Of a DNA stretch of 64,000 nucleotides, positions 26,131-37,130 are shown one piece after another. The notes beneath the pieces were generated by a model, which was given only the letters and a program-made list of their open reading frames with translations, did not search any database and was not told where the DNA came from. Made by a program: the position numbers and the translations under genes. Each line of letters starts with the position of its first letter. Positions within the stretch are counted from its first letter, which is position 1. This stretch comes from GCA-2746605 sp963710615 (lineage in GTDB: Bacteria > Bacteroidota > Ignavibacteria > Ignavibacteriales > Melioribacteraceae): NCBI GenBank assembly GCA_963710615.1, contig CAVQBF010000002.1:372001-436000 (forward strand), given 5' to 3'.

Positions 26131-26685
26131 ATGGCAAAACAAAAAAATAAAAAGAAGCAAAATAAGAGAATACTATTCCAAATCATTGCTCTAATAGTGG
26201 CTGCAACATTTATAATCTTTCTTTTATCAAATCTTTTTACTTCTCCAAAGACAATACCTGTAAATACGAATGTTGTTAATCAGGCAGATCTTTACATATT
26301 TAAGAAACAAGGTGAGCTTACATTCCAAACAAGTGATGGAAAGTATATCTCACAAATTGATATTGAATTTGCAGATAATGCAACAAAGAGAGCCGACGGG
26401 CTAATGTTGAGAAACAAAATGGAAGAAAATCAAGGAATGTTATTCATTTTTCCGTCAGAAGAAATGCAATCATTCTGGATGAAAAACACAATACTTTCTT
26501 TGGATATGTTATTCATAAATTCAGATTTTGAGATTGTAACAATACACAGAAATACAGAACCATTTGCTTTAACATCCTATCCTTCAACAAAACCGTCTCA
26601 ATATGTTCTGGAAACTTTAGCAGGATATACAAACAAGTATAATATAAAAGTTGGTGATAAAGTAATATTTAGGAAAACGAACTAA
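26131..26685 (+). CDS. DUF192-family membrane-anchored protein
   Basis: A 184-aa protein with a basic N-terminus, one transmembrane anchor (ILFQIIALIVAATFIIFLLSNLF, ~14-36) and an extracytoplasmic DUF192 domain. Landmarks are IDIEFADNATKRADGLMLRNKMEENQGMLFIFPSEEMQSFWMKNTILSLDMLFIN and YVLETLAGYTNKYNIKVGDKV. The role of DUF192 is not established. It ends nine bases before addB. Confidence 0.87.
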   Translation: MAKQKNKKKQNKRILFQIIALIVAATFIIFLLSNLFTSPKTIPVNTNVVNQADLYIFKKQGELTFQTSDGKYISQIDIEFADNATKRADGLMLRNKMEENQGMLFIFPSEEMQSFWMKNTILSLDMLFINSDFEIVTIHRNTEPFALTSYPSTKPSQYVLETLAGYTNKYNIKVGDKVIFRKTN

Positions 26686-26693
26686 AATTCTCA

Positions 26694-29600
26694 ATGATTT
26701 TAACTAAAAGTAATATAGAACAGATAAATTTTGAATTATTTCTTAACTCTAAAATTTTATCTGAAGATCCTGAAAAAATATTACTAATAGTTCCAACAAA
26801 TAGACGTTTGAGGGACCTTAAAAAAAAAATAATTAACCATTTTGTCGATCGTCCGGTCTCAAAAATATATATCGAAACACTTACCACTTTCTCAAACAAG
26901 ATGCTGAAAGAGAAGCAAAGCTTCATATCTCTAAGTGAGGCTGCGGCTACAGTTCTACTCAAAGAGGCAACTGAAGAACTAAAGCTTTCTTATTTTGCAG
27001 CTTACAGTAAAGGTATTCCTTTTGGGACCTTAGATAAAATTAAGAATGTAATCTCTGAATATAAAATGCATGGTATTTTGCCAGAGATTTTGCTTAGGGA
27101 AGCTGGAAAGTTAGAGGGTGGAGAAAAAAACAAAGCTATTGATATTGCCTCAATTTATAATCTTTATTTAAAAAAATGCAATACACTATCTGCTTTGGAA
27201 GTTGGAGATGTTTATGTAGAATTAATAAATTTGAATCAAAATGAGTTCAGCTCAATATTCAGTTTGTTATACCCTGAAGTTGAAACAATTGTTTTTGATG
27301 AATTTGATGAATTCACAAATTTAGAGATTGATATTATTGATAAGCTTTCAAACGCAGTAGATAATAATTTGTTTATCAATTTTGATTATCATATTAATAA
27401 TGAACTTTTATTTTCTCACCTCACTAATACTTTTCAATATTTACAAAAAAATAATTTTAAACGAATTTTTGATACAACTCCACAGTCAAATTCCGACTTT
27501 AAAAATATTTTAAGAACGCAGCTATTTAATAAAAATAAAGTCAACCAAAATAAAAATTTTATTGATAGGCTTCATAAATACAAAGCAAGAAATAGAATTG
27601 AAGAGGTTGAGTTTATTGCTAAGTCAATTAAACAACAATTGATTGAAAAGGAAGTGGAACCGGAAAACATTTGTGTAGCATTTAATATTATTGGTAATTA
27701 TTCAAGTATAATAAGAGATACATTTTATAAATATGGTATTCCTATTAACCTTACTGATAGAATTCCACTTAAAACATCACCACCGGTAGTTGCGGCGATC
27801 AGTATGCTAGAGTTGGTTGAAAACGATTTTTATTTTTATGATCTGGGACGTGTTTTAACAAATGGATTTTTCAGTTTTGAAAATATTGATTTTCATAATT
27901 TGTTGTATGTTGCAAGTGAGCTTAAAATTACCTCAGGTTTGCAGAATTGGAAAACATCAATCCAAGATGGAATAAGCATCATCAAGTATAAAGAAGATTT
28001 ACTTGAAGCTGAAAAAAAAATAAAAATTAGTCAATTTAAGAATGCAGAAAAAGATATAAAGCATTTGGGAAAACTTTTGCTACCTTTCAATCAAAATAAT
28101 AGTAGTGAAGAGTTTATAAAAAACTTTAAAAATTTGCTTCTAAAATTGAAATTACCTTATTCTGTTCTTGAAGAATCAGCCGGTATGGAAGAAGAATTTA
28201 TTAAGTCAGTTACAATTTTTCTCAAGACAATAATAGAAGTTTTAATACTGCTTGATAAGAACGATGAAGAAAAAGTACATCCTCTTAACTATTACATTGA
28301 GCAGCTTAGAATAATCTCAAACTGGGCAAGATTTAACATAAAAGAAAGGTCTGATTATGGTGTGTTGGTTACATCCGTTAATGAAATAAGGGGATTAAAA
28401 TTTGATTATTTATTTCTAGGAGGATTTTGCGACGGTGATTTTCCAACGAGATATTCTCCCGAAATATTTTTCTCAAGCTTTTATCAAAAGAAAGAACAAA
28501 TCCATCAAACTGAAGAGAGGTTCCATTTTTATCAGGCTTTATCCACTTGGGAGAAAAAACTTTTTTTGACAATTCCTCAAAATGATTCAGAAACTGAATT
28601 GGTAGAATCTACTTTTATTAAGGACTTAGAAAAAATATTTAAGTTTTCTGAAATAAAAAGTGAAGATTCCTCGACCATTTTTTCGACAGAACAACTGCAA
28701 ATTGAATATGCAAGAAACAAAAAAAATAAAAGTTTAAATGCGGCATTTAATAATAATAATGTAAATAGCATTAGATTTAGATAAAAAAGACGAAATTAGG
28801 AGAATTCGAAATTATGAACCATTTGGGGAGAAAGATCATAATGGTTTTATTGGCTCTGATGAAGAAATAAAGAGTTATCTCCAAGTTTATAGTGAAAGGG
28901 AATTCTCAGCATCGCAGTTGGAAACTTTTGCAAAGTGTCCGTTTAAGTATTTTGCAGAGCGCATACTTAATTTGCAGCCTATTGAAGAACCAACAGAAGA
29001 AGCTCAACCATTGGAATTGGGGAACATACTGCATTCAATTCTTTATGAGTTCTATACCAAAGTTACTAATGAAAAAATTTCAATCGGTCAAAGAGGTAGT
29101 AAGGAATTTGATAATCTTAAAAAAGTGCTTTTTGAGATTGCAGAAAAGAAAATCAACAGTTTAAACTTAAATTCTCCATTAGCATTTTTTGAAAAAGAAA
29201 AAATTATGGGAATTGATGGAATTAAAGAAAATTCTATACTTCATAAATTTTTAATTACCGAGACAACTTCAAATAGTAATTTAAATCCCGCATATTTTGA
29301 AATTAGTTTTGGAAATTTTTTCCGAACAGAAAATAGCAATGTAATTCCCCCATTAGAAATTGGTTCTTTAAAACTGCGCGGTAAAGTTGACAGATTAGAT
29401 ATTGATGAAGAGAATAAAATTTATGATATTGTTGACTATAAATTAAAAGGTAAAAAGCCCACACTTCCCGAATTGGAGCAAGGGATTTCACTTCAGCTAC
29501 CGGTTTACTTAATTGCTGGAGAGCATATACTGAAGGAAGTTAAAAATGAAAAATATAGCAGCAATAAAATGACCATTTATTCTCTTGACTACAAAGACAG

Positions 29601-29835
29601 CAATTTTGGTCCCTTGAATGTTAATCTTACTAGAAAAAAGAATATTACCGTAGAAGAGATTCAAGAATTAAATTATGGATTAATTGAAGTTACAAAACAA
29701 AAAATGATTGAATATCACGGTAAAATCAAAAAAGGCCATTTTCATTTATCGGCTCTGGAAAATAGAGAGGATAAAGTTTGCAAACATTGCGATTTCAAAT
29801 CTTTGTGTAGAGTAAAAGAAGTATTTGAAGGATAA
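26694..29835 (+). CDS. addB: AddB-like ATP-dependent nuclease subunit (one frameshift)
   Basis: The ~1046-aa nuclease subunit of an AddAB-type double-strand-break resection complex. The N-terminal helicase-like region has VPTNRRLRDLKKKI in place of Walker A, so it is not expected to hydrolyse ATP. The C-terminal PD-(D/E)xK nuclease has GKVDRLDIDEENKIYDIVDYKLK. An iron-sulfur staple is predicted from Cys in ETFAKCPFKYF plus C-x2-C-x5-C near the end (VCKHCDFKSLCRV). The frame breaks at 28761-28769, where dropping one A joins NNVN to ALDLDKKDEIRRI. Its AddA partner lies 32 kb away at 62013. Confidence 0.85.
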
Positions 29836-29886
29836 AGTTGGTTTTCATTTCTTGTTTCACTTGTTAAATTTTACTAATTTTAAACA

Positions 29887-29918
29887 TGCCATTGCAGAAG
29901 CGATGGCAATTTTTTTTA
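29887..29918 (+). terminator. Rho-independent terminator after addB
   Basis: TGCCATTGC and GCGATGGCA arms (29887-29895, 29900-29908) with an AGAA loop and one G-U pair, followed by a T run at 29910-29917. Confidence 0.8.
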
Positions 29919-29944
29919 TATAGCCATAAAATAGGAGAATTTAC

Positions 29945-30416
29945 TTGTCAAACTTTGTTTATTTAAGTCAAGAGAAATTACATGAGCTTGAGAAAGAATT
30001 AAAAGAGCTTAAAAACGAATGGCAGAAAAAATATGGCTCAGAGAATTGCCGAAGCTAGGTCTTACGGTGATTTGTCTGAAAATGCGGAATATGATGCAGC
30101 AAAAGAAGCACAAGGTCATCTTGAACTAAAAATCAGTAAAATGGAAGAAATGCTTTCAAAAGCTAAAATAATAGATACATCTAAACTTTCTAATGACGAA
30201 GTTCACATTTTATCAAATGTAGAAGTTAAAAATTTAAAGAATGGAAAAGTTTATAAATATACTATGGTTTCTGAAGAAGAAGCTAATTTGCAAGATGGAA
30301 AAATCGCAATTACATCACCCGTTGGAAGCGCTTTAATGGGAGCAAAAAAAGGTGAAACAGTAGATGCTAAAGTCCCGGCAGGTGTTATTCAGTTTAAAAT
30401 TTTAGATATAATCTAA
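29945..30416 (+). CDS. greA: GreA transcription elongation factor (one frameshift)
   Basis: A ~157-aa factor that rescues backtracked RNA polymerase by stimulating RNA cleavage. A TTG at 29945 preceded by AGGAG starts SNFVYLSQEKLHELEKELKELK. Removing one A from AAAAA at 30011-30015 joins this to TNGRKNMAQRIAEARSYGDLSENAEYDAAKEAQ, the coiled-coil tip with its D-L-S-E-N-A-E-Y acidic motif. The C-terminal FKBP-like part ends ITSPVGSALMGAKKGETVDAKVPAGVIQFKILDI. The frameshift in so conserved a gene argues for a base-calling error. Confidence 0.93.
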
Positions 30417-30446
30417 TTTGAAGTTAGATAATATTTTGAGTTTTCA

Positions 30447-31817
30447 TTGAAACATCAAAAAACAATTGAACAAAATGTATTTCACTTTATTGAAAGCAAT
30501 AAACTACTTACTGGTGCAAAAAATTTACTAATTGCTTTTAGCGGAGGGGCTGATTCGGTTTTTGCTATTTACTTTTTTAACCAGTTCAAAAATAAATATA
30601 AAGTTACAATCAGTGCTGCTCATGTAAATCATAATTTAAGAGGAAATGAGAGCAAAAGAGATGAAGAATTTTGCAAGGATTTATGCGAAAATTTAAATAT
30701 TGATTTTTATTCAATTAGTGTAAATGTAAAAACTTTTGCCCGAAAAAATAAAATGTCGATTGAAGAGGCAGCAAGATTTTTAAGGTATGAAGAGTTAAAT
30801 AGATTTGCTAGGAAATTTGGTGCAGACAAAATTATTACTGCGCACAATCTTGATGATAACACAGAAACTGTTCTTTTAAATTTGCTTAAAGGTACCGGAC
30901 TCAATGGTATTGCTGGTATTCCATTGAAAAGAGATAATATTATTCGACCGTTTTTATGCTTGTCGAAAAGTGAGATTATTCAATATTTAAAGAATAATAA
31001 TGTTGAATTTGTTACCGATAGTTCTAATAAGAAATTTGAATTCAATAGAAATTATATTCGGCATCAAATAATTCCTAATCTAAAAGAAAACATAAATCCT
31101 GCTTTGGATAAAGCTCTTTTAAAATCTGGTGCAGTAATTAGAAATCAATTAGAGTTAATTAATTTTTTTACGGAACAAGCATCTAGTAAGATTCTTAGAG
31201 TAGAAGAAAATGAATTTATTGTTTCTTTATCCGAACTCAATAATTATCCGGTTGAACTTTGGGGTGAAATCTTTAAATTATTTTTTTCTAATTACTTAAA
31301 AGCTGATTATAATTTTACACAATTTGAAAAAGTTAGAAAACTTGTCCAATCTCAAGTAGGTACAAAGATTGAATTAGGTAGAAAAATAATTGCTCATCGT
31401 GAAAGAGCAAAAATTGTTTTTGTAAAAAGAATTTCAGAAAATTTTAGTAAAACTGAAATTAGGATAAATCAAAAGAAAAAAGTTTTTAATAGTTTTTTTA
31501 GTATCGATCAGGTTAGCGAAATACCTAAAAAATTTCTGAGGGATTCAAATGTAGAATATATCTCAGGTGATAATATAAAAGACAAGCTGATTATTAGAAC
31601 TTGGGAAATTGGTGATAAAATCCAGTTACTAGGAATGAAGGGAACAAAAAAGATATCGGATGTTTTAACAGATCTAAAAATACCTTCTTATAAAAGAAAA
31701 AACCAATTGGTTTTAGTAAATAAAAAAGATATTGTGTGGCTTGTTGGAAAAAGAATTAGTGAAAAATACAAAATCACACATGAAACAAAAATTAAGTTAA
31801 AATTATGTCTAAAATAG
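30447..31817 (+). CDS. tilS: TilS, tRNA(Ile)-lysidine synthase
   Basis: A 456-aa enzyme that converts C34 of tRNA-Ile(CAU) to lysidine using ATP and lysine. The PP-loop is LIAFSGGADSVFAIYF (SGGADS ~32-37), followed by AAHVNHNLRGNESKRDEEFC, EAARFLRYEEL and ITAHNLDDNTETVLLNLLKGTGLNGIAGI. The C-terminal TilS domain includes IIRTWEIGDKIQLLGMKGTKKISDVLTDLKIPSYKR. Start is TTG. The stop overlaps the hpt start by 13 bases, so the two are coupled. Order tilS-hpt-ftsH is common in bacteria. Confidence 0.95.
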   Translation: MKHQKTIEQNVFHFIESNKLLTGAKNLLIAFSGGADSVFAIYFFNQFKNKYKVTISAAHVNHNLRGNESKRDEEFCKDLCENLNIDFYSISVNVKTFARKNKMSIEEAARFLRYEELNRFARKFGADKIITAHNLDDNTETVLLNLLKGTGLNGIAGIPLKRDNIIRPFLCLSKSEIIQYLKNNNVEFVTDSSNKKFEFNRNYIRHQIIPNLKENINPALDKALLKSGAVIRNQLELINFFTEQASSKILRVEENEFIVSLSELNNYPVELWGEIFKLFFSNYLKADYNFTQFEKVRKLVQSQVGTKIELGRKIIAHRERAKIVFVKRISENFSKTEIRINQKKKVFNSFFSIDQVSEIPKKFLRDSNVEYISGDNIKDKLIIRTWEIGDKIQLLGMKGTKKISDVLTDLKIPSYKRKNQLVLVNKKDIVWLVGKRISEKYKITHETKIKLKLCLK

Positions 31818-32368
31818 TAGAAAACGAAAACGGAGAAATTTGGGTTGGCAGCGAAAAATTCTCAATTCTTTTGCCGGAAGATCAAATTCTAGCAAGAATT
31901 AAAGAACTAGGCACTCAAATTTCAGAAGATTATGTTGGTAAACTTCCAATATTTATTGGAGTCCTCAACGGATCATTTCTTTTTATGTCAGATCTTGTTA
32001 AAAATGTAAATATTCATTGCGAAATTGATTTCTTAAAGCTTTCAAGTTATGGTGATGAAAAAATTTCTTCTGGTGATGTGAAACTTATAAAAGAATTGAA
32101 CGCAGACATAAATGAAAGAAACATAATTGTTGTTGAAGATATTGTTGACAGCGGATTATCAATAAAATATATCCAAGAATTAATGAAGAATCATAGTCCG
32201 GCAAGTGTGAAGGTTGCAAGCCTGCTGGTAAAGCCTAAAAGTTTAAAATTTGACGTCAAAATTGATTATATTGGCTTTAATATTCCAAATGAATTTGTGA
32301 TCGGCTATGGTTTAGATTACGCACAAAAATTTAGAAACCTTAAATCTATTTACGCATTAAGTGAATGA
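31805..32368 (+). CDS. hpt: Hypoxanthine phosphoribosyltransferase
   Basis: A 187-aa purine-salvage enzyme converting hypoxanthine or guanine plus PRPP to IMP or GMP. PIFIGVLNGSFLFMSDLVKN, the acidic PRPP loop IIVVEDIVDSGLSIKYI (~101-117) and the purine-binding segment VKPKSLKFDVKIDYIGFNIPNEFVIGYGLDYAQKFRNL are all present. It overlaps tilS and abuts ftsH. Confidence 0.95.
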   Translation: MSKIVENENGEIWVGSEKFSILLPEDQILARIKELGTQISEDYVGKLPIFIGVLNGSFLFMSDLVKNVNIHCEIDFLKLSSYGDEKISSGDVKLIKELNADINERNIIVVEDIVDSGLSIKYIQELMKNHSPASVKVASLLVKPKSLKFDVKIDYIGFNIPNEFVIGYGLDYAQKFRNLKSIYALSE

Positions 32369-32379
32369 TGGAGATTTTG

Positions 32380-34477
32380 ATGTACAAACCATTTAATAAG
32401 TTATATATGTCGGAAAATAATAAAAATAATAGTTCGAAAAAAAATAAAGGTTTTGGTCCTCAAAAGCCTGATGGTGATTTTGATTGGTCTAAAATTCTTA
32501 AATCAGTTTTTAGCTGGGGTGCAGTAATTATTGCAGCTGTAATTGTAATGCAATTTATGAATGCAGGTCGCGGTGAAGCTATTGAAGTAAATTATGATGT
32601 CTATGAAAATCTCTTAAATGATGATAAAATCGAAGAGATTAAAGTAATTAAGTCAGAAATAAATAATTATGTGTTAGAAGCTAAGCTAAGATCAGAAGAA
32701 AGTGTCCCTGTTGGAAAAAACCCAATTCTCACAGATAAAATTAGCGTTGTTGTAATTGAAAAAATTATTGAACAGCAGCAGGCAGTTTGGAAAGAAAAAG
32801 GTATAAAATATAATTTTACATTAGATTCTAATGAATGGTTTACTGTTCTTATAAGCTTTTTGCCTTGGGTTCTTATGATTGGTATATGGATTCTAATTAT
32901 GAGAAGAATGCAAGGCGGTGGTGGAGCCGGCGGTTCTAGAGGGATTTTTAATTTTGGTAAAAGTAGGGCAAAATTAAATTCACAATCTTCAATAAAAGTT
33001 ACTTTTAAAGATGTAGCAGGTGCCGATGAAGCAAAGCAAGAACTCGAAGAAATTATTGAATTTTTGAAAGAACCAACTAAATTTCAAAAACTTGGTGGAA
33101 AAATTCCAAGAGGAGTTTTGTTATTAGGCCCTCCAGGAACAGGTAAAACTCTTATGGCAAGAGCTATTGCTGGTGAAGCTGGAGTTCCCTTTTACTCCAT
33201 AAGTGGTGCTGATTTTGTTGAAATGTTTGTTGGTGTAGGTGCTAGTCGTGTTAGAGACTTGTTTGAACAAGGGAAGAAAAATGCCCCATGTATAATATTT
33301 ATTGATGAGATTGACGCAGTTGGTCGACATAGAGGAGCAGGACTTGGCGGTGGACATGATGAAAGGGAACAGACTCTTAACGCTCTTTTAGTTGAGATGG
33401 ACGGTTTTGAACAGAATAGCGGAGTTATTATTATTGCTGCCACAAACAGACCTGATGTTTTAGATCCTGCATTGTTAAGACCAGGAAGATTTGATAGACA
33501 AGTTGTTGTAGATCGCCCGGATGTAAAAGGAAGAGAAGGAATTCTAAAAGTTCATACTAGAAAAATTCCATTGGCTCCAGAGGTTGATCTCAAAGTCATT
33601 GGCAAAAGGTACACCTGGTTTAGCTGGTGCAGAATTAGCAAATTTGGTAAATGAAGCCGCTTTACTTGCTGCGCGTCAGAATAAGAAAGTTGTTAGTATG
33701 GATGATTTTGAAGATGCAAAAGATAAAGTAATGATGGGTATGGAAAGAAAGAGTATGATAATTTCTGATAAAGAAAAGAAAACAACTGCTTATCATGAAA
33801 TAGGTCATGTATTGGTTGCATTAAAAATTCCTGAATCGGATCCTGTTCATAAAGTGACAATTATTCCAAGAGGAAGAGCTCTTGGTGTTACAACTTATTT
33901 ACCGGTTGATGAGAAACACACTTATTCAAAATCATATCTTGAGGCAACGATAGCTTATGCACTGGGCGGGAGAGCCGCCGAGAAAATTGTGTTTAACAGT
34001 TTTACAACCGGTGCCGGTAATGATATTGAAAAAGCTACAAACCTAGCTCGTAAAATGGTTTGCGAATGGGGTATGAGTGAAAAACTTGGTCCTTTAGCTT
34101 ATGGTAAAAACGAGGAAGAATTATTTCTAGGCAGAGAAGTTACAAAGCATAATGAGTACAGTGAAAAAACAGCTCAAGAAATTGACGATGAAATCAGAGT
34201 AATTGTAACGAAAGGTATGGAAAGAGCAGAAAAAATATTAGAAGAAAATATTGATGAATTACATAAGCTTTCCGCAGAATTGCTTGAACGAGAAATACTT
34301 GATGCTGAAGAAATAAGTAAAATCCTTCAAGGAGAGGAACTCCCACCTGCAAAAAGAAATGGCAATGGTGAACAACCTGATGAAGAAGTTCCTGATCATG
34401 TTAAGAAAATGATTGATGAAAAAAAGAGCCGTGCTGAATTAGATAAGAATACCGAAAAAGGAAATGACTCAAATTGA
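32380..34477 (+). CDS. ftsH: FtsH ATP-dependent zinc metalloprotease (one frameshift)
   Basis: A ~698-aa membrane AAA+ protease. Two transmembrane helices (SVFSWGAVIIAAVIVMQFM and WFTVLISFLPWVLMIGIWILIM) flank a periplasmic domain. Walker A is GPPGTGKTLMARAIAGEAG, the pore loop is MFVGVGASRVRDLF, Walker B is CIIFIDEIDAVGR and the second region of homology is AATNRPDVLDPALLRPGRFDRQ. The zinc site is HEIGH with the distal Asp in GAGNDIEKAT. Removing one G at 33601-33602 joins VDLKVI to AKGTPGLAGAELANLVNEAALLAARQ. GGAG six bases before the ATG at 32380 supports that start; an in-frame ATG also lies at 32365. The C-terminus is acidic and basic, unstructured. Confidence 0.95.
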
Positions 34478-35114
34478 CAAAGGTTCTATAGATTTCAAAA
34501 GTGAATTACTCCGAAAGAGTATTCACTTTTGTTCATTATCGATACCAATTATTTATTTTTTCATTTCTAAAGAAAGTGCTTTAAGCATTTTAATCCCAAT
34601 TACCTTATTTACTGTCATCATTGATTTCTCAAGACACTTTATAAAACCCTTAAACGAATTAATTCAAAAAGTATTTGGTTTTATGATGCGTGAACATGAA
34701 AATGATTCTATTAAAAAAAATCTTAATGGTGCGTCATATGTTTTCATTGGCGCAACAGTGTCGCTTTGGATCTTCCCTAAGATAATTTTTATAACAGCTT
34801 TTGCAATGCTAATTGTATGCGATATTGCTGCCGCTCTATTTGGCAGAAGATATGGAAAACATAAATTTTTATCAAAAAGTTTAGAAGGTACACTTGCATT
34901 TTTTCTCTTCTCAATTGTTGTTGTAATATTTTCACCAAAGGTCGAGGGTTTATTTCTTGAGTTTATCATAGGTGCCATAGGCGGTGCAGTTGGAGCTATA
35001 GTTGAAAATGTTTCTTACGGTTGGGCAGATGATAATCTCACAATACCAATTTCTATTGGATTAACTATGTGGGGATTGTATTATCTCTGGCTGCCTAGTT
35101 TAACTCTTTATTAA
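34464..35114 (+). CDS. Dolichol-kinase/SEC59-like (CTP-dependent lipid kinase family) membrane protein
   Basis: A 216-aa protein with about six transmembrane helices. ELLRKSIHFCSLSIPIIYFF (R-K-x-x-H-F at the first helix), LNGASYVFIGATVSLWIFP, VCDIAAALFGRRYGKHKF and KSLEGTLAFFLFS are typical of the DGK1/VTE5/dolichol-kinase group. Such enzymes phosphorylate prenols or diacylglycerol using CTP. The lipid used here is unknown. It overlaps the ftsH stop by 14 bases. Confidence 0.8.
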   Translation: MTQIDKGSIDFKSELLRKSIHFCSLSIPIIYFFISKESALSILIPITLFTVIIDFSRHFIKPLNELIQKVFGFMMREHENDSIKKNLNGASYVFIGATVSLWIFPKIIFITAFAMLIVCDIAAALFGRRYGKHKFLSKSLEGTLAFFLFSIVVVIFSPKVEGLFLEFIIGAIGGAVGAIVENVSYGWADDNLTIPISIGLTMWGLYYLWLPSLTLY

Positions 35115-35177
35115 AATATTAGGAACTAAAAAGTAATATTCTGTGTTTAACATTCATCCATTAAACAAATAACTATT

Positions 35178-36269
35178 ATGAATAGAAAAATTACTACTTT
35201 ATCTATAATTATTATTTCAGCATTATTGCTTCAAAATTGTTCAACTAAAAAGAAAGCAAAAGGACCCGAAGATGAGATCCATGTAATTGCAGATTCATCT
35301 GAATTTCTTATCGTTGAAGATGCACTTAATAAAACCTTCGGTAAAATAATCAATACTCCTCAGCCAGAACAATTGTTTCAAATTAAAAGACAAAATCTTA
35401 ATAACTTGAAGCAGCTTCAATTAAAAAAGAATCTAGTAATTTTGGCACCTCTCAATTCCGGCTCATATACATCTAAGTATTTAGAGTCAATCTTAGATTC
35501 TAATGTCACAAAGTTAGTACTAGATGATTCAGTTTTTGTAATCAACCGTTATGATTTATGGGCACAAGATCAACTGGTGATGATCCTGACAGCGAAAGAT
35601 ATTGAGAGTTTAGAATCAAAAATTATTAGCCAGAAGGATGATTTATTCTACTACTTCAGAGAAAAATCAAATAAAAGATTGGCAAAAGGTTTATATAATT
35701 CCAGATTTGAACAAAAAGATGTAGAAGCTAAATTGTTGAGTAATTATGGATGGTTAATGTATATACAAGCTGATTATCAGTTAGCATTGGATAAGCCCGA
35801 AGATAATTTTGTCTGGCTTCGACGTGGTGTTAATACAGATATGGAAAGGTGGATTTTTGTTCATTGGATTGAAGATTCCTCACCCGAATTTTTAGAAGTT
35901 GATTCAATTACTACTGTTAGAAATATGCTAACCAAAAAATACTACACAACAACTGATGATAGTGCCTATGTTGAACTTTATGATGACTTTAGAATGAATA
36001 GTGAGGTAAATTTTAATGGAAGATATGCTTTAATGACGCAAGGATTATGGCGTTTTAATGATCAAAGCATGGGCGGACCTTTCATTAGTTATACCTTTTA
36101 TGATGAAGAAACAAGAAGAATTTATATGTTAGATGCATCGATTCTTGCACCAAAATATTTAAAGAAAAGTTTGCTACAACAAGTTGATGTTCTTCTTCAT
36201 AGCTTTAAAACAGAAAGTGAAGTTGATCCAATTCGAAAAGAAGAAATTCTTGAAGAATTAGAACAGTAA
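35178..36269 (+). CDS. DUF4837-like lipoprotein
   Basis: A 363-aa lipoprotein: MNRKITTLSIIIISALLLQNCSTKKKAKG has a lipobox at ...LLQNC. The mature protein begins DEIHVIADSSEFLIVEDALNKTFGKIINTPQPEQLFQI and includes WLRRGVNTDMERWIFVHWIED, MNSEVNFNGRYALMTQGLWRFNDQSMGGPFISYTFYDEETRRIYMLDASI. These features resemble the DUF4837 family of Bacteroidota lipoproteins, of unknown function. The final helix is acidic. Confidence 0.75.
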   Translation: MNRKITTLSIIIISALLLQNCSTKKKAKGPEDEIHVIADSSEFLIVEDALNKTFGKIINTPQPEQLFQIKRQNLNNLKQLQLKKNLVILAPLNSGSYTSKYLESILDSNVTKLVLDDSVFVINRYDLWAQDQLVMILTAKDIESLESKIISQKDDLFYYFREKSNKRLAKGLYNSRFEQKDVEAKLLSNYGWLMYIQADYQLALDKPEDNFVWLRRGVNTDMERWIFVHWIEDSSPEFLEVDSITTVRNMLTKKYYTTTDDSAYVELYDDFRMNSEVNFNGRYALMTQGLWRFNDQSMGGPFISYTFYDEETRRIYMLDASILAPKYLKKSLLQQVDVLLHSFKTESEVDPIRKEEILEELEQ

Positions 36270-36323
36270 ACAAAAAATTTCGAAATATAAAGCTGGAACA
36301 TAATACTAGACTGAAATTAATTT

Positions 36324-37058
36324 ATGCCCAATTATAAAATTAAAATTCAGTATGATGGTACAAATTATTCCGGTTGGCAGTCTCAACCTAGCAGAAATAC
36401 AATTCAAGATGAAATCATAAAAGCCATTTCAGTAATTACCAAGGAAAATGTTAATATTATTGGCTCGGGGAGGACAGATGCCGGCGTTCATTCTATAGGA
36501 CAAGTAGCAAACTTTAGAACTGAAGATAAATATGATATAACAAAAATAAAACACTCTTTGAATTCTATTTTGCCAAGAGATATTTCCATTGATGACATGA
36601 TTGAAGTTGATGAAAATTTTCATTCACGATTTGATGCAAAGCTTAGAAGTTATATTTATTTAATTAGTCGGAAGAAATCACCTTTTTTTGGGAATTACTC
36701 CTATTTTTACCCTAGTGTGAAACCTATAGATTTTGATCTGCTTCGAAATATTAGTTCAGCTTTAATTGGTAAACATGATTTTACTTCCTTTTGTAAAGCT
36801 AAAACCGAGACTGAAAATAAAGTCTGTAATGTAAATTCAATTTATTGGAAAGATACAAAGGGACTAATAGTATTTATGATAGAAGCAGATAGATTTCTAC
36901 ATGGTATGGTGCGAACAATTGTTGGGACTCTGTTACAACTTGCTGATGAAAGTAAAGATAAAGATCTACTACATCAAATATTGAACCTTCAAAATCGGGA
37001 AGCTGCAGGAGAATCATTAACGGCAAAAGGCCTGTTCTTGTACAAAGTGAAATATTAA
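36324..37058 (+). CDS. truA: TruA, tRNA pseudouridine(38-40) synthase
   Basis: A 244-aa pseudouridine synthase acting on the tRNA anticodon stem-loop. YKIKIQYDGTNYSGWQSQPSRNTIQDEI opens the protein and the catalytic Asp52 is in GSGRTDAGVHSIGQVANF. RSYIYLISRKKSPF, LIGKHDFTSFCKA and ADRFLHGMVRTIVGTLL complete the family. Length is normal. Confidence 0.96.
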   Translation: MPNYKIKIQYDGTNYSGWQSQPSRNTIQDEIIKAISVITKENVNIIGSGRTDAGVHSIGQVANFRTEDKYDITKIKHSLNSILPRDISIDDMIEVDENFHSRFDAKLRSYIYLISRKKSPFFGNYSYFYPSVKPIDFDLLRNISSALIGKHDFTSFCKAKTETENKVCNVNSIYWKDTKGLIVFMIEADRFLHGMVRTIVGTLLQLADESKDKDLLHQILNLQNREAAGESLTAKGLFLYKVKY

Positions 37059-37130
37059 GCCTCCTTCTTGTAATTAACATTCCGCTTCATTATTTTATAA
37101 AACTAATCAATTTACAAAAAGGATTATAAT

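Noticed and set aside
33584..34477. Separate FtsH-protease gene split from an AAA gene
   Set aside because: One extra G at 33601-33602 accounts for the break; joining gives a normal FtsH.
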